Shown here: one piece after another, positions 37,284 to 46,573 of the stretch
Layout: each line of letters begins with the position of its first letter
How positions within the stretch are numbered: position 1 is the first letter of the stretch
Assembly (NCBI RefSeq): GCF_025860405.1
Contig: NZ_CP063785.1
Location: 3,286,001-3,350,000, forward strand
Direction: 5' to 3'
Length of the DNA: 64,000 nt
Source of the DNA: Tolypothrix sp. PCC 7712
Lineage (GTDB): Bacteria; Cyanobacteriota; Cyanobacteriia; Cyanobacteriales; Nostocaceae
Notes under the pieces: generated by a model
The model's database searches: none
What the model saw: the letters and a program-made list of their open reading frames with translations, nothing else
What the model was told of the DNA's origin: nothing
Program-made: the position numbers and the translations under genes

Positions 37284-38918
37284 TTAGCCAAGACAAGCGG
37301 CTAAATCTTGTTCTGGAGTAGTGATGAGTTTGAGATTGTATGTCTCGGAAAGCAACTTCGCAACATTAGGTGTGAGGAAAGCAGGAAGGGTGGGGCCAAT
37401 GCGAATATTTTGAATACCCAGGTAAAGTAGGGTTAACAAAACTGCGATCGCTTTTTGTTCGTACCAAGATAGTACCAATGACAGTGGTAGTTGATTGACA
37501 TTAACTTGGAATGCTTGGGCTAAAGCAACAGCAATTTGAATAGCTGAGTATGCATCGTTACATTGTCCCAAATCTAGCAGTCGGGGAATACCGCCAATAT
37601 CACCGAGTTGCTTGTCAAAGAAGCGGAACTTACCACAGCCAAGAGTCATGACTACGCAATCGCTAGGAATCGTTTCTACTAAATCTGTGTAGTAATTGCG
37701 TCCTGGTTTGGCACCATCACAACCACCAACTAAGAAGAAGTGGCGAATATTACCTGATTTCACCGCATTAACCACAGTATCAGCTACACCTAAGACAGCA
37801 TTCCGAGCAAAACCTGTAGTTACTGTACCGCGATCGCTCTCTTCTGCAAAGCCGGGTAATGCTAAAGCTTTTTGGATAATCGGTGTAATGTCGCGAATAC
37901 TAACGTGCTGCAAACCAGGATAACCTACAGGCCCCAAGGTAAATACTTTATCTTTGTAAGTTTCATGAGGAGGCATGAGGCAGTTAGTTGTCATCACAAT
38001 TGCACCAGGGAAGTGTTCAAACTCATGGGTTTGATTTTGCCAGGCGGTGCCATAATGCCCATATAGGTGAGGATAAGTTTGTTTCAGCTTGGGATAGCCA
38101 TGTGCAGGCAGCAATTCACCGTGTGTATAAACTTTAATCCCGGTTCCGGCTGTTTGCTCTAGAATAGCGCGCAAGTGTAATAAATCATGCCCTGATACAA
38201 GGATGGCTTTACCAACTGTCACACCTAGAGTTACGGCTGTAGGTGTAGGATGCCCAAAGGTATTGGTGTTCCCAGCATCCAGCAATTCCATTGCTTTCAG
38301 GTTCATCTTGCCTACTTGCAATGTAATATCTAGCCATTCTTGCAAACTCTTGTCTTGAGCATCAAGATTAGCTAGAACTTCATGGAAAAATACATATAAA
38401 TCTTCGTCATGCTGCCCCAGTTCTAAAGCATGGAAAGCATAAGCAGCTACGCCCTTCAAACCATATAATATTGTGAGCTTGAGTGAGAAAATATCTACAT
38501 TTTTAGCAGATTGACCAATAAACTCAAATTCTAAGTCTTTTCCTTGTTTAATTAGCTGTTGTTGATCGCCAGCAGGTTGGAAATTCGCGATCGCAGAATT
38601 TACCGCAGCGTTACCTAATGCTTGAATTTGTAACTTCAGACTCTCACGTAAAGCGATCGCGCGATTTACAAACGTGACAAAATCATCAGCTGAGAAATTC
38701 ACATTCGTCAGCGTCGAAAACAGCATCTCACAGGTGAACTCATCTTGATCGTGAGTACTAATACCAAAAGCTTTGGCTTGCAGCGCTACTTGCGACAACC
38801 CCCGCAGACAATGCACCAGTAAATCTTGTAATGCATCTACCTCTGGACTTTTACCGCAGGCTCCCCACTGATAACATACATCACCACGGGTTGTTTGTTC
38901 ACACTGATTACAGAACAT
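37284..38918 (-). CDS. hcp: Hybrid-cluster protein (hydroxylamine reductase)
   Basis: 544 residues. A cytoplasmic Fe-S enzyme first described as a hydroxylamine reductase; in E. coli, Hcp acts as a nitric oxide reductase and S-nitrosylase. The N-terminal cysteines Cys3, Cys6, Cys15 and Cys21 (C-x2-C-x8-C-x5-C) fit the class I [4Fe-4S] pattern. Hybrid-cluster ligands are seen in VSGHDLLHL, VMTTNCLMPP, FLVGGCDGA and the MTLGCGKFRFFD region, with the C-terminal QCNDAYSAIQIA. No hcr reductase gene is adjacent. It is divergent from hoxU, with a Crp/Fnr-like palindrome 58 bases upstream, pointing to expression under anoxia or nitrosative stress. Confidence 0.95.
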   Translation of the reverse strand: MFCNQCEQTTRGDVCYQWGACGKSPEVDALQDLLVHCLRGLSQVALQAKAFGISTHDQDEFTCEMLFSTLTNVNFSADDFVTFVNRAIALRESLKLQIQALGNAAVNSAIANFQPAGDQQQLIKQGKDLEFEFIGQSAKNVDIFSLKLTILYGLKGVAAYAFHALELGQHDEDLYVFFHEVLANLDAQDKSLQEWLDITLQVGKMNLKAMELLDAGNTNTFGHPTPTAVTLGVTVGKAILVSGHDLLHLRAILEQTAGTGIKVYTHGELLPAHGYPKLKQTYPHLYGHYGTAWQNQTHEFEHFPGAIVMTTNCLMPPHETYKDKVFTLGPVGYPGLQHVSIRDITPIIQKALALPGFAEESDRGTVTTGFARNAVLGVADTVVNAVKSGNIRHFFLVGGCDGAKPGRNYYTDLVETIPSDCVVMTLGCGKFRFFDKQLGDIGGIPRLLDLGQCNDAYSAIQIAVALAQAFQVNVNQLPLSLVLSWYEQKAIAVLLTLLYLGIQNIRIGPTLPAFLTPNVAKLLSETYNLKLITTPEQDLAACLG

Positions 38919-38975
38919 AAGTCTTTCACTCCAATCTTTATGCCTTTAGAGTATTGACAATCTGCAAGTAAAACC

Positions 38976-38989
38976 TTGATCTAAGTCAA
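38976..38989. promoter_or_regulatory. Crp/Fnr-family-like operator upstream of hcp
   Basis: Palindrome TTGATCTAAGTCAA, 58-71 bases upstream of the hcp ATG. It matches the FNR consensus TTGAT-N4-ATCAA at nine of ten positions and the HcpR-type TTGAC-N4-GTCAA at nine of ten. The regulator is not known here. Assignment rests on motif and position. Confidence 0.6.
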
Positions 38990-39279
38990 GAGAATCTGCA
39001 AAGTTTGGTAAAGATATCAGTAGGAATATGGGGGAAGGGAAAAAGGGGGAAAGGGGAAAGGGGGGAATCAAGAAGCTATAAGCCTTAATATGTAAGCTTT
39101 TCAGCTAGACAAATTTACGGTTAAAAATACTTAACTAAGTAAATTGAACATTAAGCTAATGCGCGCCTAAATTGCATAACTACTCAATAAGGCTGTTAAC
39201 TGTTAACGGTTGACAGTCAACAGTCAACCAATCTCTAGATATTTCGCTGTAAATGATACAACTTCATCATTTGTTATCT

Positions 39280-39294
39280 TCACAAGTTCCTCAA
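39280..39294 (+). promoter_or_regulatory. Shared hox upstream motif, hoxU copy
   Basis: TCACAAGTTCCTCAA, identical to 42792-42806 upstream of hoxW. It lies 79 bases before the hoxU ATG and 10 bases before TATAAC. Probably an activator or repressor site; the protein is unknown. Confidence 0.6.
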
Positions 39295-39373
39295 ACTCTT
39301 TGCCTATAACTCAAGGCGCAGGGTATTTAAGATGCTTAAGGCTAAAGGCTAATTCTGATAGAGACTAGAAGCA

Positions 39374-40090
39374 ATGTCAGTTAAAACTTTAACAATCAAT
39401 GACCAATTAATTAGCGCCCGAGAGGAGGAAACTATCCTCGAGGCGGCGCGAGAGGCGGGAATTAATATCCCGACTTTGTGTCACTTAGAAGGAGTCTCAG
39501 ATATAGGTGCTTGTCGGCTGTGTTTGGTAGAAATTGCCGGTAGCAATCGCCTTTTACCAGCTTGCGTTACCAAGGTGGGAGAAGGCATGGAGGTAAAAAC
39601 CGATTCGGAACGGTTGCAAAAATACCGCCGCACAATTATTGAAATGCTGTTTGCGGAAGGCAATCACGTTTGTTCTGTATGCGTAGCCAACGGCAATTGT
39701 GAATTGCAAGATTTGGCGATTGAGACAGGTATGGATCATGTGCGTCTCAATTACCATTTCCCCGATCGCAAAGTTGATGTTTCTCACGATCGCTTCGGTG
39801 TCGATCATAACCGTTGTGTTCTTTGTACTCGCTGCGTCCGTGTTTGTGACGAAGTTGAAGGCGCACACACTTGGGACTTGGCAGGTAGAGGTTCTAATTC
39901 CCATGTAATTACTGATTTAAATCAACCTTGGGGAACTTCAAATACTTGTACTTCCTGCGGTAAATGTGTGAATGCCTGCCCCACAGGTGCAATTTTTTAC
40001 CAAGGTTCCAGCGTCGGTGAAATGAAACACGATCGCGCAAAACTAGAGTTCCTTGTCACAGCACGGGAGAAAAAACAATGGTTCGTGTGA
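39374..40090 (+). CDS. hoxU: Bidirectional [NiFe]-hydrogenase diaphorase subunit HoxU
   Basis: 238 residues. It carries electrons between HoxF and the hydrogenase dimer. A [2Fe-2S] ferredoxin-type domain has [15 protein letters not shown] and PACVTKV (Cys ~36-64). The His/Cys cluster region [15 protein letters not shown] follows (~97-111), then two 4Fe-4S motifs [11 protein letters not shown] and [14 protein letters not shown]. All cluster ligands appear present. hoxE and hoxF are not upstream, matching the split hox organisation of some Nostocales. The stop overlaps hoxY by 13 bases, so the two are translationally coupled. Confidence 0.96.
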   Translation: MSVKTLTINDQLISAREEETILEAAREAGINIPTLCHLEGVSDIGACRLCLVEIAGSNRLLPACVTKVGEGMEVKTDSERLQKYRRTIIEMLFAEGNHVCSVCVANGNCELQDLAIETGMDHVRLNYHFPDRKVDVSHDRFGVDHNRCVLCTRCVRVCDEVEGAHTWDLAGRGSNSHVITDLNQPWGTSNTCTSCGKCVNACPTGAIFYQGSSVGEMKHDRAKLEFLVTAREKKQWFV

Positions 40091-40620
40091 AATTTGCAAC
40101 GGTATGGCTAGGTGGTTGTTCTGGCTGTCATATGTCATTTCTCGATTTAGATGAATGGCTGATTGACTTAGCAGAACAGGTAGATGTAGTTTATAGCCCC
40201 TTCGCTGATATTAAACAATACCCCGAATGGGTGGATGTAGTCTTAGTAGAAGGTGCGATCGCCAACGAAGAACATTTAGAAATTTTGCACACAGTCAGAG
40301 AGCGATCGCAAATTCTCATTTCCTTTGGAGACTGTGCTGTTACTGGCAATGTTACCGCTTTACGCAATCCTTTAAGCACCGAATCCGTGCTGCAAAGTTG
40401 TTATATAGAAGCCGCCGATCTTCACGGTTCCATACCCAACGCACCAGGAATTGTCCCCCCATTATTAGATAGAGTGCAACCAGTACACACCCTCGTTCCA
40501 GTAGATATTTACTTACCAGGTTGTCCCCCTTCCGCCGATAGAATTCGAGCCGTACTAGAACCTTTATTGAAGGGCGAAAAACCACACCTAGAAGGACGCG
40601 ACTTATTGAAGTTTGGTTAG
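40078..40620 (+). CDS. hoxY: Bidirectional hydrogenase small subunit HoxY
   Basis: 180 residues, typical HoxY length. It binds the proximal 4Fe-4S cluster passing electrons between the NiFe site of HoxH and HoxU. Cys ligands are in [14 protein letters not shown] (~11-24), GDCAVTGNV (~85-93) and [12 protein letters not shown] (~144-155). There is no signal peptide, consistent with a cytoplasmic or thylakoid-associated enzyme. The ATG overlaps hoxU by 13 bases. A 139-base gap full of heptad repeats separates it from hoxH. Confidence 0.96.
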   Translation: MVRVKFATVWLGGCSGCHMSFLDLDEWLIDLAEQVDVVYSPFADIKQYPEWVDVVLVEGAIANEEHLEILHTVRERSQILISFGDCAVTGNVTALRNPLSTESVLQSCYIEAADLHGSIPNAPGIVPPLLDRVQPVHTLVPVDIYLPGCPPSADRIRAVLEPLLKGEKPHLEGRDLLKFG

Positions 40621-40759
40621 TTCAAAGGGCATGGGGCATAGGGCATAGGGCATAGGTTATTTTTTCCCTGCTTCCGCACCTCCCTTATCTCCCTTATCTC
40701 CCTCATCTCCCTCATCTCCCTCATCTCCCAATCCCCACTCCCCAACCCCAACAACATTT
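40621..40759. repeat. Heptad/nonamer repeat array between hoxY and hoxH
   Basis: Four GGGCATA/GGGCATG units, then CTCCCTTAT and about five CTCCCTCAT units, then CCCCACT/CCCCAAC units ending eight bases before the hoxH ATG. It lies within the hox transcription unit. Confidence 0.85.
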
Positions 40760-42208
40760 ATGTCTCAAAAAATCATCATCGATCCAGTCACCCGTATTGA
40801 AGGACACGCCAAAATATCGATTTATTTGGATGATACGGGACAAGTTAGCGATGCAAGGTTCCATGTTACCGAGTTTCGCGGATTTGAAAAATTTTGTGAA
40901 GGTCGTCCTTTCTGGGAAATGCCAGGAATTACGGCGCGCATTTGTGGTATTTGTCCAGTAAGTCACCTATTAGCTTCTGCGAAAGCAGGCGATCGCCTCC
41001 TCTCGGTGACAATTCCGAAAACCGCAGAAAAACTGCGTCGCCTCATGAATTTGGGGCAAATTGTCCAATCTCATGCTTTGAGCTTCTTCCACCTCAGCGG
41101 CCCGGATTTACTCTTAGGGATGGATAGCGATCCCCAAAAACGCAACGTTTTTGGTTTAATTGCTGCTGAACCAGAAATTGCCCGTGGCGGTATCCGCTTG
41201 CGCCAATTTGGACAGGAAATTATTGAAATTTTAGGCGGGCGGAAAATTCACCCATCCTGGGCGGTTCCCGGTGGTGTGCGCGAACCCTTATCCGCAGAAG
41301 GACGCGCCCATATTCAAAGCCGCATTCCCGAAGCGCGAGAAACAGTCATCAATGCATTAGGAATGTTCAAGAAGTTACTTGAACCTTATGAGAAAGAAGC
41401 CCAAACTTTTGGTAATTTCCCCAGCTTATTTATGGGGTTAGTCACACCTGAAGGTTTATGGGAAAATTACGACGGCAATCTGCGGTTTGTAGACAGCGAC
41501 GGCAATATTATTGCTGATAAACTCGATCCTAGTCGCTATTACGAATTTATTGGCGAAATCGTCCAGCCTGATTCTTATTTAAAATCTCCTTACTATCGTC
41601 CTTTAGGTTTTCCTAACGGCAATGGTAATCAGTCAGAAAGTGGTATGTATCGAGTCGGGCCGTTAGCGAGGTTAAATGTTTGTAGCCATATCGGTACGCC
41701 TTTAGCTGATGCAGAGTTAAAAGAATTTCGAGATAAAGGTAAAGGCACAGTTACCTCATCATTCTTCTATCATTACGCTAGATTGATTGAAATTTTGGCA
41801 TCAATTGAGCGCATTGAAATTCTCCTTGATGACCCAGATATTTTATCAACTCGACTCCGTGCTGATGCGGGAATAAACCAATTAGAAACCGTCGGTGTTA
41901 GTGAAGCACCACGCGGCACATTATTCCATTTTTATCAAATAGATGAAGATGGCTTAATTCAAAAAGCTAACTTAATTATTGCCACAGGTCAGAATAATTT
42001 AGCGATGAATCGCACCGTCGCCCAAATTGCTAAACATTTTATTCATGGCCCAGAAATTCCCGAAGGAATGTTAAACCGTGTGGAAGCAGGTATTCGTGCT
42101 TTTGACCCTTGTTTAAGCTGTTCAACTCATGCAGTGGGACAAATGCCATTGCATATTGAATTAGTTGGTGTTGATGGTACAGTTGTCAAAGAAGTTTGGC
42201 GGGATTAA
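40760..42208 (+). CDS. hoxH: Bidirectional hydrogenase large subunit HoxH
   Basis: 482 residues. It holds the NiFe active site that interconverts H2 with protons and electrons. The N-terminal Ni-ligand pair is in [10 protein letters not shown] (Cys62, Cys65) and the C-terminal pair is in DPCLSCSTH. After that His, a C-terminal peptide of about 24 residues ([14 protein letters not shown]...) remains, which is removed after nickel insertion by the HoxW protease encoded 640 bases downstream. Length and motifs are standard. The start follows CCCCAAC repeats, with no Shine-Dalgarno. Confidence 0.96.
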   Translation: MSQKIIIDPVTRIEGHAKISIYLDDTGQVSDARFHVTEFRGFEKFCEGRPFWEMPGITARICGICPVSHLLASAKAGDRLLSVTIPKTAEKLRRLMNLGQIVQSHALSFFHLSGPDLLLGMDSDPQKRNVFGLIAAEPEIARGGIRLRQFGQEIIEILGGRKIHPSWAVPGGVREPLSAEGRAHIQSRIPEARETVINALGMFKKLLEPYEKEAQTFGNFPSLFMGLVTPEGLWENYDGNLRFVDSDGNIIADKLDPSRYYEFIGEIVQPDSYLKSPYYRPLGFPNGNGNQSESGMYRVGPLARLNVCSHIGTPLADAELKEFRDKGKGTVTSSFFYHYARLIEILASIERIEILLDDPDILSTRLRADAGINQLETVGVSEAPRGTLFHFYQIDEDGLIQKANLIIATGQNNLAMNRTVAQIAKHFIHGPEIPEGMLNRVEAGIRAFDPCLSCSTHAVGQMPLHIELVGVDGTVVKEVWRD

Positions 42209-42850
42209 TCCTTTTTTAATTCGTAATTAATGCGAATTGTAGGGTGCGTTGTCGCGCAGCGCACCATTAACCAATACTAAGCTAAACCAAATCTAGTTTG
42301 CATAATCTGAAATTGTTTGTATATTTCATGTGGGGTGGGCATCTTGCCCGCCCAATATATGCAAATTAAATGTGGAACAGTTTACCCAGATTCCCGAATT
42401 TAAATAACAATTCTAGCACCTAACGCACCGCCTCATGGATGGTGCATTACGGCTAAATTACATTGTTGCTAAGATCCAAATCCTTTCATAGCCGTAACAC
42501 ACCCTACTCAAGATTTACTAATATTTAATATTCTTAAATCAAGTTATATCTCTTCCCTCTGCAACCAGTAATTTCAGCTATCAATTAAGAAAATATTATA
42601 AAAATAATTAATGTGATAAAACTCATATATGTAGTTTCCGAAAATATAACTGTAGTTACAGTTTTTTGATTTTTTAAGATGCTGAGATTAAGTTTTTCTA
42701 TAAAACTATCTAAACAGCTACTTCTCACGCAATTTGCTATTGACAGATAATGTCTCAAACGAGTTAACTTTATTTGTACCGACCTACATCCTCACAAGTT
42801 CCTCAAGTTTTTTACTTAACTTAACAATAGATGAGGCAGAGTGAAAAACA
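42209..42850. other. hoxH-hoxW intergenic region
   Basis: 642 bases. 42238-42275 has the GTAGGGTGCGTTGTCGCGCAG repeat; 42330-42352 is a GGGTGGGCATCTTGCCCGCC hairpin; 42418-42512 is a paired TAACGCACC...ACACACCCTAC repeat. Then comes an AT-rich tract and the motif shared with hoxU at 42792. No gene. hoxW therefore probably has its own promoter. Confidence 0.6.
42792..42806 (+). promoter_or_regulatory. Shared hox upstream motif, hoxW copy
   Basis: TCACAAGTTCCTCAA, identical to 39280-39294 before hoxU, here 44 bases upstream of the hoxW ATG. An AT-rich TTACTTAACTTAAC stretch follows that could hold a -10 element. Confidence 0.6.
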
Positions 42851-43288
42851 ATGAGTAATGTAGTAGCAATCGGTTATGGTAATGACTTACGTAGTGATGA
42901 TGGTATTGGACAACGTGTAGCTCATGCCTTGGATTTTAACAACGTCAAATCTCTGGCTGTTCATCAACTCACTCCAGAACTTGCAGATACTTTAGCAAGT
43001 GCTGATTTAGCAATTTTTATTGATGCTTGTGTAGCTTCCGAAAGTACTGAAGTGCAAGTAAAACCCCTCTCTCCAGAATTTTCCAACGTTATCGCCGGAC
43101 ACACAGCAGATCCGCGATCGCTTTTAGCATTAACACAAGCACTTTATGGTTATTGTCCCCCAGCTTGGTGGGTAATCGTCCCAGGAGAAAATTTTGCCAT
43201 AGGCGATCGCCTTTCAGAATTTGCAGAAACAGGCGTGGCGATCGCTTTAGAAAAAATTACGCAAATTATTAATCAAGATTACAGGTAG
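42851..43288 (+). CDS. hoxW: Hydrogenase maturation protease HoxW
   Basis: 145 residues of the HyaD/HybD/HoxW endopeptidase family. It cleaves the C-terminal extension of the large subunit after Ni is in place. Metal-sensing acidic residues are in GYGNDLRSDDGIG (Asp ~16) and FIDACVAS (Asp ~58), with GHTADPRSLLAL carrying the third ligand-type His. The downstream acyl-CoA synthetase gene begins nine bases after its stop, so both are cotranscribed. Assigned as HoxW, not HupW, because of its place next to hoxUYH. Confidence 0.9.
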   Translation: MSNVVAIGYGNDLRSDDGIGQRVAHALDFNNVKSLAVHQLTPELADTLASADLAIFIDACVASESTEVQVKPLSPEFSNVIAGHTADPRSLLALTQALYGYCPPAWWVIVPGENFAIGDRLSEFAETGVAIALEKITQIINQDYR

Positions 43289-43297
43289 TCGCAACTC

Positions 43298-46102
43298 ATG
43301 CAAAATACACTAAATTCAATTATCGAACCTGCCTACGATATTCTCCGCACTGAGAAAGCTAATCCCCTCGATTTCATCTTTGCACCGCGCAATGTCGCTG
43401 TAATTGGTGCTACCGAAAAACAAGGTAGTGTCGGACGGACTTTGTTATGGAATTTAATTAGCAGCCCTTTTGGTGGTACTGTTTTTCCCGTCAATCCTAA
43501 ACGTAATAGCATCCTGGGAATCAAAGCTTACCCAACAATTTTTGATGTCCCAGAAAAAGTAGATTTGGCAGTAATTGCTACCCCAGCAGCCACAGTTCCC
43601 AGGATTATTGCTGATTGCGTCAAAGTAGGCGTAAAAAGCGCCATTATCCTCAGCGCAGGTTTTAAAGAAGCAGGGCCAGAAGGCATCGCCTTGGAACAGC
43701 AAATTCTGCAACAAGCCCGTCTCGGTAATATGCGGATCGTTGGCCCCAACTGCTTGGGTGTGATGAGTCCCCAATCTGGGCTGAATGCTACCTTTGCTAG
43801 TGCGATGGCGCGTCCTGGTAACGTCGGTTTTATTAGTCAAAGTGGTGCGCTTTGCACAGCCATTCTCGATTGGAGTTTCCGGGAAAATGTTGGTTTTAGT
43901 GCCTTCGTTTCCCTTGGTTCGATGCTAGATGTGGGCTGGGGCGATTTAATTTATTATCTTGGTGACGATCCCCATACAAAAAGTATTGTAATTTACATGG
44001 AATCCGTGGGTGATGCCCGGTCATTCCTCTCAGCAGCTAGAGAAGTAGCTTTAACTAAACCAATTATTGTTATTAAAGCCGGTCGTACCGAAGCCGCCGC
44101 TAAAGCCGCCGCGTCCCACACGGGAGCATTAGCAGGTAGTGATAAAGTTTTAGATGCCGCTTTCCGTCGTTGTGGAGTGCTACGCGTCAACAGTATCTCT
44201 GACTTGTTTGATATGGCAGAGGTGCTAGCCAAACAACCCCGTCCCAAAGGCCCCCGCCTCACAATTCTCACCAACGCCGGCGGCCCTGGTGTACTGGCTA
44301 CCGATGCGTTAATTTCATCAGGTGGCGAAGTTGCACCCATTTCCGAACAAACTCGCACGTCCCTCAACGAATTTTTACCCGCCCATTGGAGTCACGACAA
44401 CCCTGTTGATATTCTGGGTGATGCCGATCCTCAAAGATATACCAAAGCTTTAGAAATTGCGGCTCAAGATCCCAATAGTGATGGCTTATTGGTGATTCTC
44501 ACACCACAATCGATGACAGATCCCACCGCCACAGCCGAACAACTGAAGCACTATGTAGAAACTTCACAGCAAAAATCTCAACCAGCTAAACCCATCCTGG
44601 CAAGTTGGATGGGAGGCGCAGATGTGTCAGATGGAGAGATGATTTTAAATCGTCAAAGTATCCCTACTTACGCTTATCCAGATACGGCGGCGCGTGTATT
44701 TAGCTATATGTGGCAGTCTAGTTATAACTTGCGCGGTATCTACGAAACCCCTGTATTACCTACCGTAAATTCTGCTTCCGGTATCCCCAATCGCCAATAT
44801 GTGAATAAAATCATCCAAACTGCCAGACTCGCAGGACGGACGATTCTCACCGAGTTTGAATCTAAGGAAATCTTAGCAGCTTACGGCATTCCTGTAGTTG
44901 GTACTTGTATTGCCCGTAATGAAGAACAAGCGGTTGAATGTGCGGAAAAATTAGGCTATCCTGTCGTGCTGAAGCTGTTTTCCCACATTATTACCCATAA
45001 AACCGATGTCGGCGGCGTGCAATTAAATATCACCGATGCAGAATCCGTCAGACGCGCTTACCGTGCCATTGAATCTGCCTTACAAGAGAAGGTACAAACC
45101 GATCCGCATTACGCAAAACTCGGCAGCGAAAATCCAGATATCTTCCTGGGTGTTACCGTGCAGCCAATGGTAAAAACCCACGGTTACGAACTGATTATCG
45201 GTAGTAGCCTCGATCCGCAATTTGGGCCAGTATTACTATTTGGTACAGGCGGACAACTAGTAGAAGTTTTCCAAGATAGAGCGATCGCACTCCCACCTCT
45301 CAACTCTACCCTAGCGCGGCGGATGATGGAACAAACACAGATTTACAAAGCACTCACAGGCGTTAGAGGGCGTAAGAGCGTAGATATGGAAGCTTTAGAA
45401 CAATTAATGGTGGCATTTAGCCAATTAGTTGTCGAACAACGCTGGATTAAGGAAATTGATATTAACCCCTTACTAGCTTCCGAAGAACAATTAATTGCTT
45501 TAGATGGGCGGATTATCCTTCACGATGCCGATATTACAGAGGAGCAACTACCAAAATTAGCGATTCGCCCCTATCCTACACAATATATCGGACGATGGAC
45601 GCTGAAAAATCAAACTCCAGTTACTATCCGTCCCATCCGTCCCGAAGATGAACCGTTAATGGTGCAATTCCACCACACCCTCTCTGAGGAAAGCGTTTAT
45701 TTCCGATATTTTCATCTAATTAAATTAAGTCAACGAGTCGCCCACGATCGCCTCACACGTATCTGCTTTATCGACTACGATCGCGAAATTGCCTTAGTCG
45801 TAGAATCGCAAAACTCTACCAAAGAAGCCAAAGAAATCTTAGCAGTAGGGCGGTTAAGTAAAGTACATGGCACCAACACCGCCGAATTTGCCATTGTCGT
45901 TAGCGATCGCGTGCAATGTCAAGGTGTAGGTACAGAATTACTCAGACGACTCATCGAAATTGGGCGAGATGAGCAACTCAGTAAAATTACTGCTGACATC
46001 TTAGCGGAAAATCATGGAATGCAAAAAGTCTGCGAAAAACTTGGTTTCCGCATTCAACGCACCGCAGATCCCACAGTAGTTAAAGCCGAATTTGATTTGT
46101 AG
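43298..46102 (+). CDS. ADP-forming acyl-CoA synthetase fused to GNAT acetyltransferase
   Basis: 934 residues. The N-terminal CoA-binding Rossmann domain ([18 protein letters not shown], ~28-45) is followed by succinyl-CoA-ligase-like domains with [17 protein letters not shown], where the family's phospho-His lies, and an ATP-grasp domain (~490-715; [21 protein letters not shown]). The C-terminal GNAT domain (~735-930) has the acetyl-CoA loop [11 protein letters not shown]. The architecture resembles bacterial protein acetyltransferases (Pat/PatZ), whose synthetase part may be regulatory, or a working acetate-forming enzyme. Cotranscribed with hoxW, it fits fermentative acetate metabolism or acetylation control. 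Confidence 0.9.
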   Translation: MQNTLNSIIEPAYDILRTEKANPLDFIFAPRNVAVIGATEKQGSVGRTLLWNLISSPFGGTVFPVNPKRNSILGIKAYPTIFDVPEKVDLAVIATPAATVPRIIADCVKVGVKSAIILSAGFKEAGPEGIALEQQILQQARLGNMRIVGPNCLGVMSPQSGLNATFASAMARPGNVGFISQSGALCTAILDWSFRENVGFSAFVSLGSMLDVGWGDLIYYLGDDPHTKSIVIYMESVGDARSFLSAAREVALTKPIIVIKAGRTEAAAKAAASHTGALAGSDKVLDAAFRRCGVLRVNSISDLFDMAEVLAKQPRPKGPRLTILTNAGGPGVLATDALISSGGEVAPISEQTRTSLNEFLPAHWSHDNPVDILGDADPQRYTKALEIAAQDPNSDGLLVILTPQSMTDPTATAEQLKHYVETSQQKSQPAKPILASWMGGADVSDGEMILNRQSIPTYAYPDTAARVFSYMWQSSYNLRGIYETPVLPTVNSASGIPNRQYVNKIIQTARLAGRTILTEFESKEILAAYGIPVVGTCIARNEEQAVECAEKLGYPVVLKLFSHIITHKTDVGGVQLNITDAESVRRAYRAIESALQEKVQTDPHYAKLGSENPDIFLGVTVQPMVKTHGYELIIGSSLDPQFGPVLLFGTGGQLVEVFQDRAIALPPLNSTLARRMMEQTQIYKALTGVRGRKSVDMEALEQLMVAFSQLVVEQRWIKEIDINPLLASEEQLIALDGRIILHDADITEEQLPKLAIRPYPTQYIGRWTLKNQTPVTIRPIRPEDEPLMVQFHHTLSEESVYFRYFHLIKLSQRVAHDRLTRICFIDYDREIALVVESQNSTKEAKEILAVGRLSKVHGTNTAEFAIVVSDRVQCQGVGTELLRRLIEIGRDEQLSKITADILAENHGMQKVCEKLGFRIQRTADPTVVKAEFDL

Positions 46103-46127
46103 TCAATTGTCCTCTCTTACAAAGTTC

Positions 46128-46150
46128 TGAGCGGAGGTTTCCTCCGCTCA
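46128..46150 (+). terminator. Hairpin after the hoxW-acyl-CoA synthetase operon
   Basis: Perfect 10-bp stem TGAGCGGAGG / CCTCCGCTCA with a TTT loop, 25 bases past the stop. No T-run follows, so it may be a processing or stability element, or part of a dispersed repeat. Confidence 0.5.
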
Positions 46151-46245
46151 ACGCCAGTTCGTTCAAGTCGGAAAACCCCTTCGGATTCGGCAGTCCACTC
46201 GGCGGTATAGCCTCACGTGTGGCTGCACTCACCGCCCACACGACT

Positions 46246-46371
46246 CAATACTTGTCGGTTAAGGGGAAAAGGGGAAGGGTAAAAGGGGCAAGAAAAAACC
46301 TTTAACCCTTACCCTTTCACCTTTTCCCCAAACCAAATTCCGAGTTGAAAATCCTTAACCGAGCAGTATTG
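46246..46371 (+). mobile_element. 126-bp MITE, copy 2, with 10-bp target-site duplication
   Basis: Same length, ends and interior as 9449-9574, differing at only a handful of positions. Flanked by exact direct repeats CCACACGACT at 46236-46245 and 46372-46381. Removing the element and one duplicate restores a continuous GC-rich dispersed repeat, showing the insertion split it. Confidence 0.88.
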
Positions 46372-46467
46372 CCACACGACTGGCTCGACTTTGCGCTTTG
46401 TCATTCGTTATTTGTAATTAGCCAAATTTCCCTACTAGATTGAATTTAATGATCAACAAAAAAATTA

Positions 46468-46550
46468 ACACTAATTTTGGAGGGGGTTTGAGGGATTGTC
46501 CCCCAATTGAGCTGGCTTTTTTAATAACTGACAAATCAATCGCTAATAAT
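46468..46550 (+). repeat. Dispersed GGAGGGGGTTTG repeat, copy B
   Basis: Shares TAATTTTGGAGGGGGTTTG and TGACAAATCAAT ends with copy A at 33768-33856; the interior differs. Confidence 0.55.
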
Positions 46551-46573
46551 CTTAACCCAAGCGTATTGCGCTA

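Larger units (their letters stand above)
38919..39373. other. hcp-hoxU divergent regulatory region
   Basis: 455 bases. From the hcp side: the Fnr/HcpR-like palindrome (38976-38989), a purine-rich GGGAAAAAGGGGGAAAGG stretch (39028-39068), a GTTAACTGTTAACGGTTGAC-type inverted repeat (39195-39230), the motif shared with hoxW (39280-39294), and a TATAAC -10-like element (39305-39310). No gene. Confidence 0.6.
46103..46573. other. Intergenic region with terminator hairpin, MITE and dispersed repeat
   Basis: 471 bases between convergent genes: hairpin 46128-46150, a GC-rich dispersed repeat (46150-46245, continuing at 46382) interrupted by MITE copy 2, and a GGAGGGGGTTTG repeat (46468-46550). No gene. 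Confidence 0.65.

Noticed and set aside
39195..39230. Operator palindrome upstream of hoxU (GTTAACTGTTAACGGTTGAC)
   Set aside because: It consists of CAACAGT-type heptad units also found near 53040, so the inverted symmetry is probably repeat-derived.
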